A DNA stretch of 64,000 bases from Acridotheres tristis (taxonomy: Eukaryota > Chordata > Aves > Passeriformes > Sturnidae), in the NCBI GenBank assembly GCA_037013685.1, contig CM072919.1, positions 46,822,616 to 46,886,615 on the forward strand. The letters are read 5' to 3'. Of this stretch, positions 36,152-48,942 are shown one piece after another (positions within the stretch are counted from its first letter, which is position 1; every line of letters begins with the position of its first letter). A program made the translations under genes and the position numbers. Under the pieces are notes generated by a model. That model had not been told where the DNA came from. It saw nothing but the letters and a program-made list of their open reading frames with translations, and made no database searches.

Positions 36152-36300
36152 TACAAAAAAAACCAAAACCAAAAACCAAAAAACAAAACCAAAAACAAAC
36201 CACAAAAACCAACCAACCAAACAAACAAACAAAAAAAAACCCACAAAAAAACCCCCCAAAACCACAACCTCTCTCCCCCCACAAACTACAACAATTGCAA
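36152..36300. repeat. A/C-rich low-complexity tract
   Basis: Nearly 150 nt almost entirely A and C on the plus strand (AAACC, AACC and AAAC units, with runs of C), so a T/G-rich tract on the gene's sense strand. No regular period. Confidence 0.9.
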
Positions 36301-39300
36301 GGGTAAATGTAAAAATTAAAGTTCCATAAGTGATTACATTCTGATTATGACTACATGTGAATCAGTCTCCAGATTTACGTTTGAGATAGAAGACATGACA
36401 ACTTACTGAGGTTATTTCACCTGACTGCTTTTTGAAGAGTAATTCTTATGAAATGAAAATGAATATTTGCAGTTTTATTCACTTAAATTATAATACATGT
36501 CTGTGCTTCCAGTTTAAAGGAAAACAAACATCTTTGAACTGCAGATGTGTGCATGACCTGATCATTCAGCCCTGGCTGAAAGCCCAAAGACATAATTTAA
36601 AAGAGTTGCAAGGTAGATTCACATGAAACAAGTACTCTTACCCCATCACAAATTATAAGCATCAGCACAATTACACATTCAATGGGTCCAAGTTTTTCTG
36701 TCATAAATTGTAATCCCACCCAGAGGAGATCTGTGAGCCTATTATTGCATTCCAAAATTTGCTGTAAGATCTATTCATTCCCAAAAAACATGTGATCTCA
36801 ACCTGGAACAGGCTCTGAGTTTTCTTTTAACAAGTGGAATAAACATAATTAATTTCAAGGCCATCCATGTTTAATGTTAAAGAAAGTAGAGTGTTTTCTT
36901 TCCTGTGAGCTACATGGTTAAGCCTGAGCTTGAAATTCTAGAAATACCCAAAAAGCAATTTCAAATTGGAAGACAACTGTTCATACAGATTTATTCCAGC
37001 TTCAAAGGATATATATACAATTACTAGCTAAGAATTCATTGTCTAGCATAGATTTTTCAAAAGTAGCTTATACTGGTAGCTAATAATTTCTACCCACTTT
37101 TGACAAAATGAACTAAAGATTTACATTAAAGTAGCAGTCAAGAGTTCTGCAGTGCAAGACCTCCTACAATACTTCTTCAAAGCCCTGCAGTTCCTGTCAT
37201 AAAGAGTAAAGAGAAGGAACAAAAAATGCGAAAAAAAATGCAGAGGGGAGTACATGTCCTTAAAGCTGAAATCAGTAAAATTGCAACCACTTAAATTTTT
37301 CTTTAAGTAACAGTTCCATCGCAGAAAAAGTCTTTTACCTGTGCCAGCAACACTCCAGGTTGGTGGTTCTCAAAATGCCAGTGTATTTCAAAGAAGCAAA
37401 ATACAATCATCAAGGCTCATCATGCCCTGTTGCTGGCATCAGAACGCCTTCCTTATCCCTTCTGTCCATTCAAAGTGGATGTCAGCCTGAACTTCCCAGG
37501 AAAAACCCATTGCTTTGTCCAGACAAGCTCAGGATGTCCTGACATCAGAAGTATAAAGTCAGAAATGCCAACCTTAAGAAATTTGCTTATTGATGACCTA
37601 TACAAACAAATAAATCACCTAGCACTAATAAAAACCAGATCTTCCTTAATCTCTTACTTTCTTAATCTGACAGTGATCCTGCATCTACCCAGACCTTGGC
37701 TTCTGTGGGAATGTGCAGGAGGACATTCAACTCAAAGAGTTGTCTAATGAGAAACATGAAGAACACCTTGTGCTATTGGACCAGAAAGCAAAAAGGATCA
37801 TTTTAACAAAAAATGAAATCACTGTCAGTAGAGAGGGTAGTCAGGTGAAGATGCATCCAGAAGTAAAAAAAAAAAAAAAAAAGCCTTTAAACTACAAATC
37901 AAAAAAAGGACTTTTCATAATACAAACAAAAGTAATCAAATAAGACTTATAGAGCTAGGTATGTAACCTGATTCTTTAAAACATCCAGTTTCAGTGTTTA
38001 ATAGTAATTTTTGAATTTACTAAAGAGTTGTCAGGCATTCATGTTATATTCAGCAGTATTTCCTACCCTTTCTGCTTACAGTACACAGAAATGCTCACAA
38101 CATCCTTAAATCACAACAGCTACCTGGGCATCTAGGAGTTGCATCTCTGATAAGAACCAGGTTTCTTTTAAAAGCATACGTGTACACGTGTGTGGATGCA
38201 CAGAGGGAGAAAAATGGAGAGCAGCAAGACCTCTGTTCATGTCCTGAAGTCTATAAAAGAAGTTCAAGCTTAAGAAAATAAATCTGAGTTGCATATTTGA
38301 ATTGAATTTAAAATTTTGTTTAGAAGAGTCCTATCCCTACAGAATCCAACTATTTTTCAGTGTCAGACAGAAGAGTCTGTGTATAAATGAAGATCATGTG
38401 GTTTCATTTCTCCTCTGATTCTGAGGCATCCATTCTTCCTCCTCATTCAGCAAAATGCTGCTGAAGTCCTTTTTTCAAGCACCCAATGTGTTTCCTAGAT
38501 TAAACAGCAATACAGATAGTGAAAAATGCAGTTAAACTCTTGTTGGACTACAGCATTGATACAGAGTTTAGGCCAGTTGTTTCCCAGATAATATGAACCA
38601 CCGAGTTTGGTTAATAAATTTATATCATCTGGTTCTTATCATATCCCTACTGTTTCAGGGTATGATGAAGTGTCAGTGACAATATGCAAGGCTCCTCTGA
38701 GGCCACTGCCTAAACTTGCCTTTAGCTACTGTAAAAATTATGTTAGGGACAGAAAATTAGTATTTTTTCTTCTATAATGGTCTTTCTGTCCAGACTTTTC
38801 AGATAAGTTTAAATGCATCCCTATATGAATTTCTTGATAAGCCACACATTCTTATTCAGTGATCCTTTGATGTTAGTTTGTCACTGAGATTAAATATATA
38901 CTTCACACAGTACTGGAATGCTGTCTGCAGTGAACCAGGAAGAAACTGCTATCAGCACTTCCCTAGGTGTGTAAAGGAAGGGGACAAGGCCAGTGACCTC
39001 AACTCTATAAAAACCATGCATTTCAAAGCTTCAACCAATGTAAATGTATGGTTTATAAGATTTCATTTGCACAATGTCATGTATTTTTATTGCATTCCAT
39101 GAGAGTTAACAGCTGGATTAAAGTCCACGTGGGAAACTGTTTGGAAATCTCTGGCTTTTGAAAAAAGGCAAGGCAGAACAAATTCATAGCCAGTTGAATT
39201 CATATTGGTAGTTACCATTAAAAAAAAAGTTAACATGCAAGACATTTCTGACTAACTGTTGAAAGTTTTCAAAGTGAGTATCATGAAAATTTAATACGTA

Positions 39301-42300
39301 AAATATTCTGAAATATCAAGTTTGAATGCACAAAAATAAAAAGTTTAATCATCTAGGCAAAGAGTTGCACATCATTTTAAATGGTACAATATGACCAAAA
39401 CGCATTGACTCTTCCAGAATAACCTACCATACTGAAGAAAGGGCTTATGAAAGTAAACCTCATCCTTCTGAGGATCATGATTCCCTGGAAGCACTAGGAT
39501 TTCCCATGACAATAGTTCTTCAGTTCCAAGCAGGTATCTTTCCATTTCATGCACCTCGTGAAACCAGAGGTGCCTAAGTGAGCTTTAGCAACCAATGACT
39601 TCAACCTATTTTCTTTTCCCAATGGTCAGATTCAGGGTCAGGACACATGAACACTGTCTTCCCATTGTCTTGTCTGTATCCCATGTAAAAATAAAAAAAA
39701 GGATTTTTGCCATCAGACCTGACCCCCAGCCAGCCTCCAGAAGGGCCACACAGACCAGAAAATCTCACCTACCTGATATGTTCACCAAAGTAATGGAAGT
39801 TCTGCTCTCACAGAAGTTAAAAGATGAAAAGAGAAAATGCCCTTGTATCCAATCTGCCTGTGTTTGCTGCACCTGAGGTGCTGAGTGGCTACAAGTGCCA
39901 TTGCTGCCATGAACAACTGCATGCTGTTCCATATGGCCAGATCAAAAGGATGCCTATGGAACTGTTCAAAATACTCCTACAACACTGTTTTCCCTGGCAA
40001 ACAACGTGGAGAGAAAAGCAGCTGCAATGAGTATTGGACATCTTGAGGTTAAAGTGGCTATTCCTCAAACACTGTCTGTTCAGTTCCCTGGGAGAGACTA
40101 GTGGCTCCCTTCTACTGGGGATGCAACTGTGAGCTGAACAGCATCACCACATTTGCCCCAGGCTCCACAGTCTTGGAAATTAACTTAGGAATTTTTGCCT
40201 CCTTTTCACTTGCAAGTCAAAGCAAAAGGCTTCTGAGAGGATCAAGAGAGTATTTCCTACGGAAAACCCCTGGCACAGGGAATCCTTGATCTGAGTGTCT
40301 CTAAACCCCAAGAAGGCACTGGCACAGGAGCACAGGCAAGTGAGCATGTATTCTGGACTTTGGGTAATTATGCTCAGCTTTTGTTAGTGCAGATAAATGG
40401 GCCAGGATTTAATTTTTCAGTCTCTTAAAAAGGAATAAACAACAACAACAAAAAAATCCAAATCTCTTTCTGGATAGTTTTTTATTTACTCTTTCTTCTT
40501 GCCCCAAATCATCCATCACTTAAAAGAAACAAGGCAAGACACCTTGATGAGGATTGAAGAGGAAATCTCACCAAGATATTCTTGCAGTTTCCCAGTGCTT
40601 ATTCTGCTCCTGTGAACAAAGGGAAAGAGCAATAGGTAGATTTTTCTTTACCCTAAAGGAAAACACCTGATATACATACAGGTAGCTTGGTTCAGGGACA
40701 TTAGTAAAAATTTGCTGTGTTAGTCCTTTCAGTGCTGTGTTTCTTTTTGTCTTCTCTTATCCTTGACAGAATCATTACTAAGGGGGAAGAAAAATATAAA
40801 ATACATGTTCTCCTTTTTGCACAGGAAAGCAAGGTTTTATTGAGAGGGCAATAACCTCATTCCTAACCATGACCTGAAATGGCTCTTGGACAAGTAATAG
40901 GACGAAGTGTCACACTGAATTCCAGAAAACACTGTGTCTGTAGTCTTCTCAGTGTTGTACACGGCTGCACAGTATCTCTTACATCAGTATCTCCACGCAT
41001 CAATTAATCTCAGAAGGATAATAACACTTTCAGTGCTGTCCTCGTAATCCCGAGGGATTCCTAATGCCCTGAAGCAAACCATAGAGCTGTGCTGTGTATA
41101 TGGGAGGACACAGCTTCCCGTATGCACCAACATCGGGAGGAATCGATCAACAGCCATCTCAGGACATTAAGAGCTAAACAGCCATTCCTCAACCTGGACT
41201 GGAAGTTGTATCCCAGGAGAAATGTGCCAAATGTGAGCTCATTTCTTCTCACAGAAGGGCAGCAGCCAGCTGGAGGGGCGGAGAAGGGGGCTGCTGGCAG
41301 AGGATGGAGCTGACACCATATCGCTTCTACGTGTGCACACTGAGCTCTGTGTAACATTTTATAGTAGTGCCTTATAAACCTCAGATCAGTCCTATCTCTC
41401 ACCCCTCTTACCCATATGCCACGAGAGCAAGGTGAATGCAAGAATTCTCTTTCTTGATCTCATAGATTGAAGTTGTAACATTTTGTTGTATTTAAATCCT
41501 GCCGTGCTTGTGTAAACACCAGGCATGGGTGATCCAATACAGAGCAAGTCCAAGCTGGCTCAGCCTCAGACTTGTCGCCTTATTGACTCAGGATTTTTAA
41601 GGCTAGGACTGGTTCAGATACAGGATAGGTGAAATCACTTTTCAGAATTCGGAACCCACCCAAGAGCACGGGTTCAAAAGTGCATCTTGCACTCTAGGAC
41701 TTTAGGTTTGTCTTCCATGTAGCAAGAGCTCTGTGCAGGGAAAAAGCCCACAAGGCACACAGAGAGCAGATGAGAAAAAAGTAAAATTGTAACCTGTGAT
41801 GAGGCCTATTGCATGCCAAGTGTTTTCTAAGTGGTGAGAAATGCAATCATGCGCTAGCTGTGCTGTGCTCATCAGCTTTAAGAGAAAATGGCTAATTTAC
41901 ACCTGACACTGAAAGCACCACGTCTCCCAAGAAGGAAGACATTGACATTGAAGAAATTTATATTGGCAATTTTCCTGTTCAGTAAAGTGACCTTACTCTT
42001 CATATATTCACCCTCCTAACCTCACTCTCTGTAGAGATCAGAATGTTCCACAGGAGTCCCCCCACAAAACACCATGTCATCTGGCTTTAGAAACACTGGT
42101 TCTGAAAAACATTGTTGCATCAGCACAGATTTTGATCAGCATAGATTTTACTCAGACCTAGGACAGCCCAGCCTCTGCTGAAGCAGATGACAGCGCTAAG
42201 GCAAGGTGACATAGGTTGCAACAGCAGGATGACACTCTGGGTGTAGGATGACAGGAAGGAAGAGAACTTTCCAAAGACTTGTGCAATTTCAGACATCTGC

Positions 42301-42483
42301 AATTATGAGCTTTATTCCAAACAAAAGAAGCCTCTTGTTCTTCTGATGGTCTGCCATCCCCCTCAGTTACCTCATGGAGATATGTATGTGTTTATTTTAA
42401 CAACAAGAAGCCCTACAAAGAGTTGAAACATTAAGCCTTGGTGGAGGCATGAAAACCAAAAGGGAAATATTTATGCAAAAAAC

Positions 42484-42655
42484 AGGGAGGGAGAGAAGTA
42501 GGAAGGCACGCAGGCAGAAGGCAGAAAGAAGGAAGGCAGGAATGCAGGCAGGAAGACAGGAAGGAAGGACCAAGGGTATTTCCCCCCCCTCCGTTTTTTG
42601 GTTTTGTTTGCTTTTTTGTTTGTTTTTGTTTTTGTTTTGCTTTGTTTTGTTTTCC
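42484..42655. repeat. Purine-rich imperfect GGAA tract followed by T/G-rich tract
   Basis: 42484-42569 is dominated by GGAAGG/GGCAGG units. 42580-42587 is a C run and 42593-42655 is T-rich with TTTG units. The adjacent opposite strand biases create spurious ORFs on both strands. Confidence 0.85.
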
Positions 42656-45600
42656 CCTTCCCATGAATTTACATTGAACTGCCAGCATGGAAGTGTCTAA
42701 ACACTGCTGCCACTCCTCTCATGCTGCCCTCTAATCCCGTGTGATCAAAATATTTTTTTGCCTTACTGTTCTCAAATCACAGAATTGACACATTCACATT
42801 TTGAACCAGTTTGTTACACAGAAAGGACATGCATTTCTCTCTATGTCAGTCTGCAGCTCTAGTAAGGTGATAGGACACTCCCTCTTGACATGGTGCTTAC
42901 CAGCACTGATGGCTGGATGAGCCCATTGGAGAATAACAATACTGCCAATGTTTGGAGTGCCAGAGTTTTATAATTAAAGCCATAGCAACTCAAGTGTTTT
43001 GTTTCATATATTTCTGTTACAATACTTCCCTCTCCCCTTCAGATAATTCAGATATTTCATTTTTAAAACATGGCTGGACCTTTAAGGGACTATCAGACAT
43101 ACCACAGGAACTTGAATCCTCTGTCCATTAAAAAGTTAAGGAAGTATGAAAAATGCTATCCAAATACTATCCAAAAAATACTCAAAAGACATTTACAATA
43201 AAATAAGACAACCTTGGGCTTTTTAAGGGCCCATAGATTTACCCTGAGCACACGTTTAACAATTCAGACTGAAAGAAATACAGGATTTCAATAAACCAGT
43301 AAGTAAGTAAATAAATAATTCACCCACCTGATGCCAGCATCAAAACAGTAGGAGACCTTATTATTTCCTTTATTTTCTTTCATATCTGCCTCTTTTGATA
43401 CAGTGCAGAATGTGAACTATACACTAGCAAACTTCAAACAGGGACTGAGATTATGTCCAACAAAGCTAGAAGGGGAAATTCGACACCCACACAGTATATT
43501 CATATGGAAACAAAATGAATATATTTATTTTATGCGACAGTTTGAATTTATTATAAGTTGCATATAATTTCCTGTCTCATTTCTTGAGCACTCTTGGAAT
43601 TTATTTCAGGATGTCTTACATTATCACACAACCCTTCCCTCTGCCCTGACACCCTCTCTACTGAACTTCCTCTATGAGAAGTCCCTGGAAAGCAGAAATT
43701 TTAAAGGTTGAAACTTTGGAAGAGATTTCATAAAAGTAGTGAAGACTAAAGTGGGAACAATGTGAAAATTAATCTACAGTAGAATCAGTGAAAATACCAC
43801 TTATTTCTCTGCACAGCTAGGAGGACTGCCCCTGTACCAAAAAATCCACAGGTGGCAAAACTACTATGACTTCTACATGTGCTGGCTTTGTAAGAAAATC
43901 AAATCTCACAAATCCACACACTGCTTTCCTTCCCCTTCCAATTTGACCCAACTTTAGCTACTTTTATAAGAAGTTTGGAAAAGTTCAGTTGTTACAGAAA
44001 AAAAAGAAAAAAAGTGGTCATACATAGAATGAAATTTTAAACAGGGTGCTTAAAAGACGGATGATAGAAAATCTCAGACCTATGAAGAAATTATTTACAT
44101 CTCCTGAGACAGAAGGACATCTAAGGGACCAGATTTTACCAAGCTTTGACTATTATTGGTCTGTGTTCAACACTATGCAGGGTTAAGGACCTAAGAGAAG
44201 ATCTCACTCTGTGAAATATATATCCCTCGCTTACTTCCCCCAGTTTGCCTAAACAGACATCTAAGAATTAGAACACGTTGTAACACTTTGAGTATGCAAA
44301 ACTGGTCAGCCATCTGTTAAGACAAGGCTGCTGTCCATAGGGTGATGCAAAAAGACAGAGAAGCCAACAGCAGAAACTAGCTATTCCTGCACAAGAGTTA
44401 GGAAGAAGTTGTGGTTCATACCCAAGTATGATATTCTGATGAAATAAACACTTCATGCCAATTTTTGGATTAGTTGTTGTCCACCAGATAAGAAGACTTA
44501 TTTTAGAACTGTCCTTGGCTGGGGCTGAGGCAAATAATTTCTTTTTCTTTTTCCTGCTCCCTTTCATGTTATTATAGCACCTGGTGGTTGGTAGGTCCTC
44601 ACTCTTTTTTAAAATACCTTTAGCTTTTTAATTGTTTCCGTAAGGATGATCTTATCATTCTCTTTCCTTCCTCCAACGGCAATTTCCCATTTTTCTCCCA
44701 TGTAATTGTTTCCCATACAATTCTGAGTTTTCTTACAAGGTTAAGAAAATAGCTACAGAAAAGCAATAGAAGCAACACTGCTGTCTGCAGATTTGACAAT
44801 AAAACAGAAACCACTAGGTTTTATTTGGACATCTCAATTATAAGGGATTAAGGTGTCATTTGCTTCAGTTAAAATTTAGTCATGCATAGATTGATACTCC
44901 TCTTCTGAAGAATTATTTATTTGGTCATGTGGCCTTCTCAGACTTTGCATTGACTCATGAACCTTCTGAGTATTGAAAGTTGTCCAGCTGACAGATCCAT
45001 GACTATAGGTGACCACATTCCAATCTTCAGCCTCTCCACAGTGTTCTATGTCATACCTTCTTTCATTATTCTTTTCCAGCCCTATGAATCTAGCAAAGTC
45101 ATTAAAAGAACACATTAAACTTTAGTGGCACTGGTGAAGCAGAACAGTAGCTCAACAGCCTACATTAAGTGCTGATTTTCTTTAACTAAAATCCAAAATC
45201 AAAAAACCCTCATCACATATCCTTAATTTAGCTCATGCAAGCTTCTGCACTTTGAAAAAGTAGAAAAATAAATAAGTTTTATACTTCAAGAATCTGAAGG
45301 AAGAGGCTAGTAAAATATGTTCCAATACAGAATTCTAATATAGGAAGAAATTATAATCATACATACTTAGTAGCAGTAGCATTTAGTCCTTCCTATAAGA
45401 AATGGTTTTGTTTTATAGACATGACATATCTGAAGTGTGGCAGCATGGGTCACAAACCACAATGGTGAGATATTTTCACTTTAGTATAACTAAATCTCAG
45501 CTTTATATAACTGAACTCTGCATTTCAGTTCATCCTCACCCAACCGATGCGAGCAAATGCTAGTCTGTGTGTATATATGATCCTGCATGAAAGTATATGT

Positions 45601-46494
45601 TCTTTGGATCTCATACTGGAAAAAAAACCTTTAATATACCGACAATTATAGAGACAGACAAGCAGACATAGCAATAGGTAGACCTCTCTACATGTGAAAG
45701 GAAAAACCATCAAGCTTTATACATTCAGATGTAAACAAGAAACATATTCATTTCACTGGCTAATTGCGCTTGTGGTCATCCAAGACAGACCCAGTTAGAT
45801 AATAGGGGAGTGTAATGCCAAAGAGCCTGGAAGGAATGCACTATTGTATTTGACTATTTTCCATGTACAAATTAGCACAGCAAAATAAAGAAATTCTGAA
45901 GAAAAACACATGTACTTTATTGGAGTCACTAGTGTTACTTCTGCAAGTATCACAACAGCAACAAAGAGCTAAAAAAAGCTGCTGAAAAGATGCAAATAAC
46001 AAATGCAAATGTGTTTAAATGTCCTCCTGACATGACGTGATTTGACTTCTAGTTTGGCTGAGCTCATGGCTGGTTATGGTTTTGGCCACATTCCTTTGAG
46101 TTAGACCACTGTGATTTGCTTGTGCTAGGCTTTTATTTTTAAAATAACATAAAGGCAAATCTCTGGGAAAAAATGTCTGCTTTCTTTTGTTGCTCTTTAA
46201 AGTAGTATTTCCTTAGCATGCAAAAGTTCATGGAGCAATAAGCAAAATTCTACAAATATCTGGTCTTTCTCTGGAAAGAGAAACTTTTTATACTGCTTTT
46301 TCAAGACAAGCACCTTAGTGTTATGGCTCAGATTCTCAAGAGTAGCCATGAAAATACTTAGTCCACATAAATGCCAGAGAAACTGGCTCTCTGAGTAAGG
46401 AGCAAGTCTCAGGACAATTAACAAAACACACTAGGGACCCCCAGTGACCTTACTCAAGCATGACTCAACTGAGAAGGAATACAATTCCTTCAGA

Positions 46495-46720
46495 AGAAGG
46501 TTAAGAACCCCAACCGAGTAGTGAGTTGCACTCGCTGCTACACCACTCCAGGCAGCTGCTGGCGAGAGAAAGAGGAGGGGTTATTTCTGTAGCAGCCCGT
46601 GGACTTGTCACAGCCTGTGAGGCTGCTAAGGCTCGATTAGCATCACATGTACACAGGCTGTACACAATCCTGAGCTGTGCAACCTCCTTCCTGAGGTGAG
46701 CATGCTGAATGAAGAATTTA
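46495..46720. other. GC-richer patch in intron 1, about 2 kb downstream of exon 1
   Basis: This stretch is clearly less AT-rich than its surroundings and includes a TGTACACAGGCTGTACA inverted repeat (6-bp arms) near 46650. No ORF, repeat family or exon is recognised. A promoter-proximal intronic enhancer is possible but is only inferred from position and composition. Confidence 0.3.
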
Positions 46721-48763
46721 GTTGATACCTTGCTCTACTGTTGTACTGAAATTTAGGAAAGTGTGATAAATTATTCTAAGACCAATCCTGTAAGCATGTA
46801 TGAGTAACATTAGTGCTTACAACTGTGAACTTTTGCTGATGTTACTAGAGTGCCACACAACAAGAAGCTGCTGGTGTTGGTTATTGTAGGAAAGATAGGG
46901 CCTTTAGAAGAGATACAAGGTGATACATGTAAGTCGCAATGTGGATTGTCATAGATTTCAAACTCATTCTATCTACTTGGCTAAAGACTAACATGGAAGA
47001 TGCTAACAGCCAGGTCACAGCCTGATTTAATGACTTTTGTTTTTTCTCAAAAAACATCTATGAGCTTTCTACCATGCCTTTGGTGAACTCGTGCTGCAAT
47101 AAACTACTGTAGAAACGAATATAGCAAGGTATCCTACAACTTATCCCTATCTGTAGCCAAGCTGTAAGTCAAATACTGGAATGTTTACCGAATCTCCTGC
47201 TGAAAGCAAGTGAGAGATTTTCCTGACTATGGAAGGAGCAAAAGAATGGTCTGATTCAAAAAAGAAAGTTAAGCTTGCTTCACATCACTATTCTTAAGGT
47301 ACAAAGAGATTTGGTGGGAGGTGGGGGGAAATCTCTAGAGACAGGGTAAGTCATACAAATAAAACCGAGTATAATGTGGAATATAATGCATAATAGTTGG
47401 CAGCAGACTGCACTATTTATTTTCATGAATCAGGGACTGAAAACTTAATTCACAAGCAGCAGAGTGATGTACAAATATTATGAGTTTGATCTTAACATTG
47501 GGCCTAATTCTAGTCTTTACATATTCTTGTTGAGTCATATCTCCTGTTGATCTTCCTTAAATTAGTCCTGCAGGATTCTCAGTCATTACTTATTACAGTC
47601 ATCAGGTTATAAACATCTCATTTTCATAAATGAAGGAGAATCTATGCTTTGTGTCATTTTGTGTGGATTCAGTATTACAAATGGAAAATAAACTTTTAAA
47701 CAAAGTAAGACTTTTAGATCAGTCCAGATAGTATTCTTATTTCTAATGCTCAAACAGTATTTTGTGACTCTATGTCCAAAAAGCTGTTCAATTTTTAAAA
47801 ATAATACAGTCATTTAAAATAAGCATTTTGAACAGGGTTATCCTAATATTTAAGTCTGCATGTGGCTATTGTGTTAAGATTATTTTGCAATGACTACTAC
47901 AGATTGGTTGACGCAGATAAATGAGATGGAAGGTGCTATAAATTACATGTATTTCTAAAAAATGTTTTGCTATTTGAACATTCAATCAGACTCTAAGAAA
48001 AAGGCAACATATATATGACAGGATGACTCTGGTATCAAAAGCTTATGCACATTAATATCCTTTCTGCAGATTTTCTGATTGCCAACATACCACTCATAAA
48101 ATTAAGTATGAGTCAAAATGGAGCATAAAATGTCAATCAAACAGCATAGGTACATCTCTCAGCTGTAAGCATCCTATCAGGATAAACGGGAAGTATGCAA
48201 GAAAATAATATAGCAATGATCGAGTTTACTGCCCTGAAGTATACCAGATATCACAGAATGTAACTTTCAAATGTTGGTATAAACTTGACTCTGTAATGGG
48301 GTACAGAAATAACGAGAGCTCATTTAAGTTGGTTTCAGGAAAAAGTTCAGTACATGCTGTACCTGTTTTCTCTGCATGTGCAAAACTGAATCATACTTTT
48401 ATTTTCTTTTTTTTTAAGGAAGAAAATTCCAGGAGCATTATAGTGTTATATAGTTTGATTTAAGGAGCAGAGAAACAGCTCGTCTCGAAATCCCAAGCAG
48501 TTAAATCACCATTCGCAGGTCATTGCTCTCCAAGTTTAGAAAGCTGATGCCAACATCAGCTTCTTGGTTCTACCTGGAGCAACCCACAGTATCACGGCTC
48601 CAAGTCTGCAGTGCTGTAAAGAGGAGAAGACTCAAACGACTTGTTCAGAACAAACGCTCTCCAACAGCGATCTTAAGAGATTAAAAACATACCCACATGT
48701 ATATACTCACACCGATACAGTATCAGCTACCGGTAGATATTGTAGGAAAGCAATGGCATTTAC

Positions 48764-48820
48764 CAGGATGAGGGCAGCCAGCAGCAGGGTGCCAGCGGTG
48801 GCGCAGCGGCAGCGCTCCAT
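48764..48820 (-). CDS. ADAMTSL1: ADAMTSL1 coding exon 1: start codon and signal peptide core
   Basis: Reads MERCRCATAGTLLLAALIL (19 codons), a basic/cysteine N-region followed by the hydrophobic core TLLLAALIL. It closely resembles the start of human ADAMTSL1 as I recall it (MECCRRATPGTLLL...), which is two residues longer before the shared SSRTARS. The signal peptide would be completed by exon 2 and probably cleaved around TARS/EE. The ATG at 48820-48818 has a strong context (A at -3, G at +4). The same frame stays open upstream to 48946 but holds no earlier ATG (it begins only with GTG), which supports this start. The donor is CTG|GTAAAT at 48763, phase 0. Reading through the donor would add 18 unrelated residues before a stop. 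The exon lies in a CpG-rich block. Confidence 0.93.
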
Positions 48821-48942
48821 TGTCGGGCCGGAGCCGGACCTGCGGCGGGACAGGCTCAAGTGCGCAGCGCTGGGCTGCCTGCTGTCACATCCAGCGCTGG
48901 TGCAAGCCTTCAGCCCTGCTTCTCCGCCTCCATCAGCTCCGA

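Larger units (their letters stand above)
34185..48763 (-). other. ADAMTSL1: ADAMTSL1 intron 1 (about 14.6 kb)
   Basis: Bounded by donor GTAAAT (48763) and acceptor CCTCAG (34185). Contents: a CR1 fragment at 35318-35895, A/C-rich low complexity at 36152-36300, an A-run at about 37866-37883, a purine-rich then T-rich pair at 42484-42655 and a moderately GC-richer patch at 46495-46720. In the rest I see only unique-looking AT-rich DNA with short chance ORFs and no further coding exon. Confidence 0.9.
1..48820 (-). other. ADAMTSL1: ADAMTSL1 locus, 5' part (partial gene, exons 1-4 and introns)
   Basis: Four exons on the minus strand join in frame into 156 codons that match the N-terminus of ADAMTSL1 (punctin-1): a signal peptide, one thrombospondin type-1 repeat with its WxxWxxW core, and an ADAMTS-type cysteine-rich domain. 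Family knowledge: ADAMTSL1 is a secreted matrix glycoprotein of roughly 1,700 residues that lacks the metalloprotease domain of ADAMTS enzymes; later exons encode a spacer, many more TSR modules and Ig domains, and would lie left of position 1. Direct passage from signal peptide to TSR to cysteine-rich domain, with no protease module, is what separates it from true ADAMTS genes. The paralogue ADAMTSL3 is the main alternative. The exon 4 residues (CSAHNDVKYQGQ, EWLPVSND, RCYTESLDMCISGLCQ) and the MERCRCATAGTLLL start fit my recollection of ADAMTSL1 better. Introns are about 14.6, 12.1, 10.2 and at least 11.5 kb. Confidence 0.95.

Noticed and set aside
37500..37883. Possible processed pseudogene ending in a poly-A run
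   Set aside because: A lysine/glutamate-rich frame is followed by an A run, but no known protein is recognisable, and neither a polyadenylation signal nor a target-site duplication was seen.
41061..41441. 126-codon minus-strand open frame in intron 1
   Set aside because: No family resemblance. If spliced between ADAMTSL1 exons 1 and 2 it would interrupt the known signal peptide-TSR junction, which already joins in phase without it.
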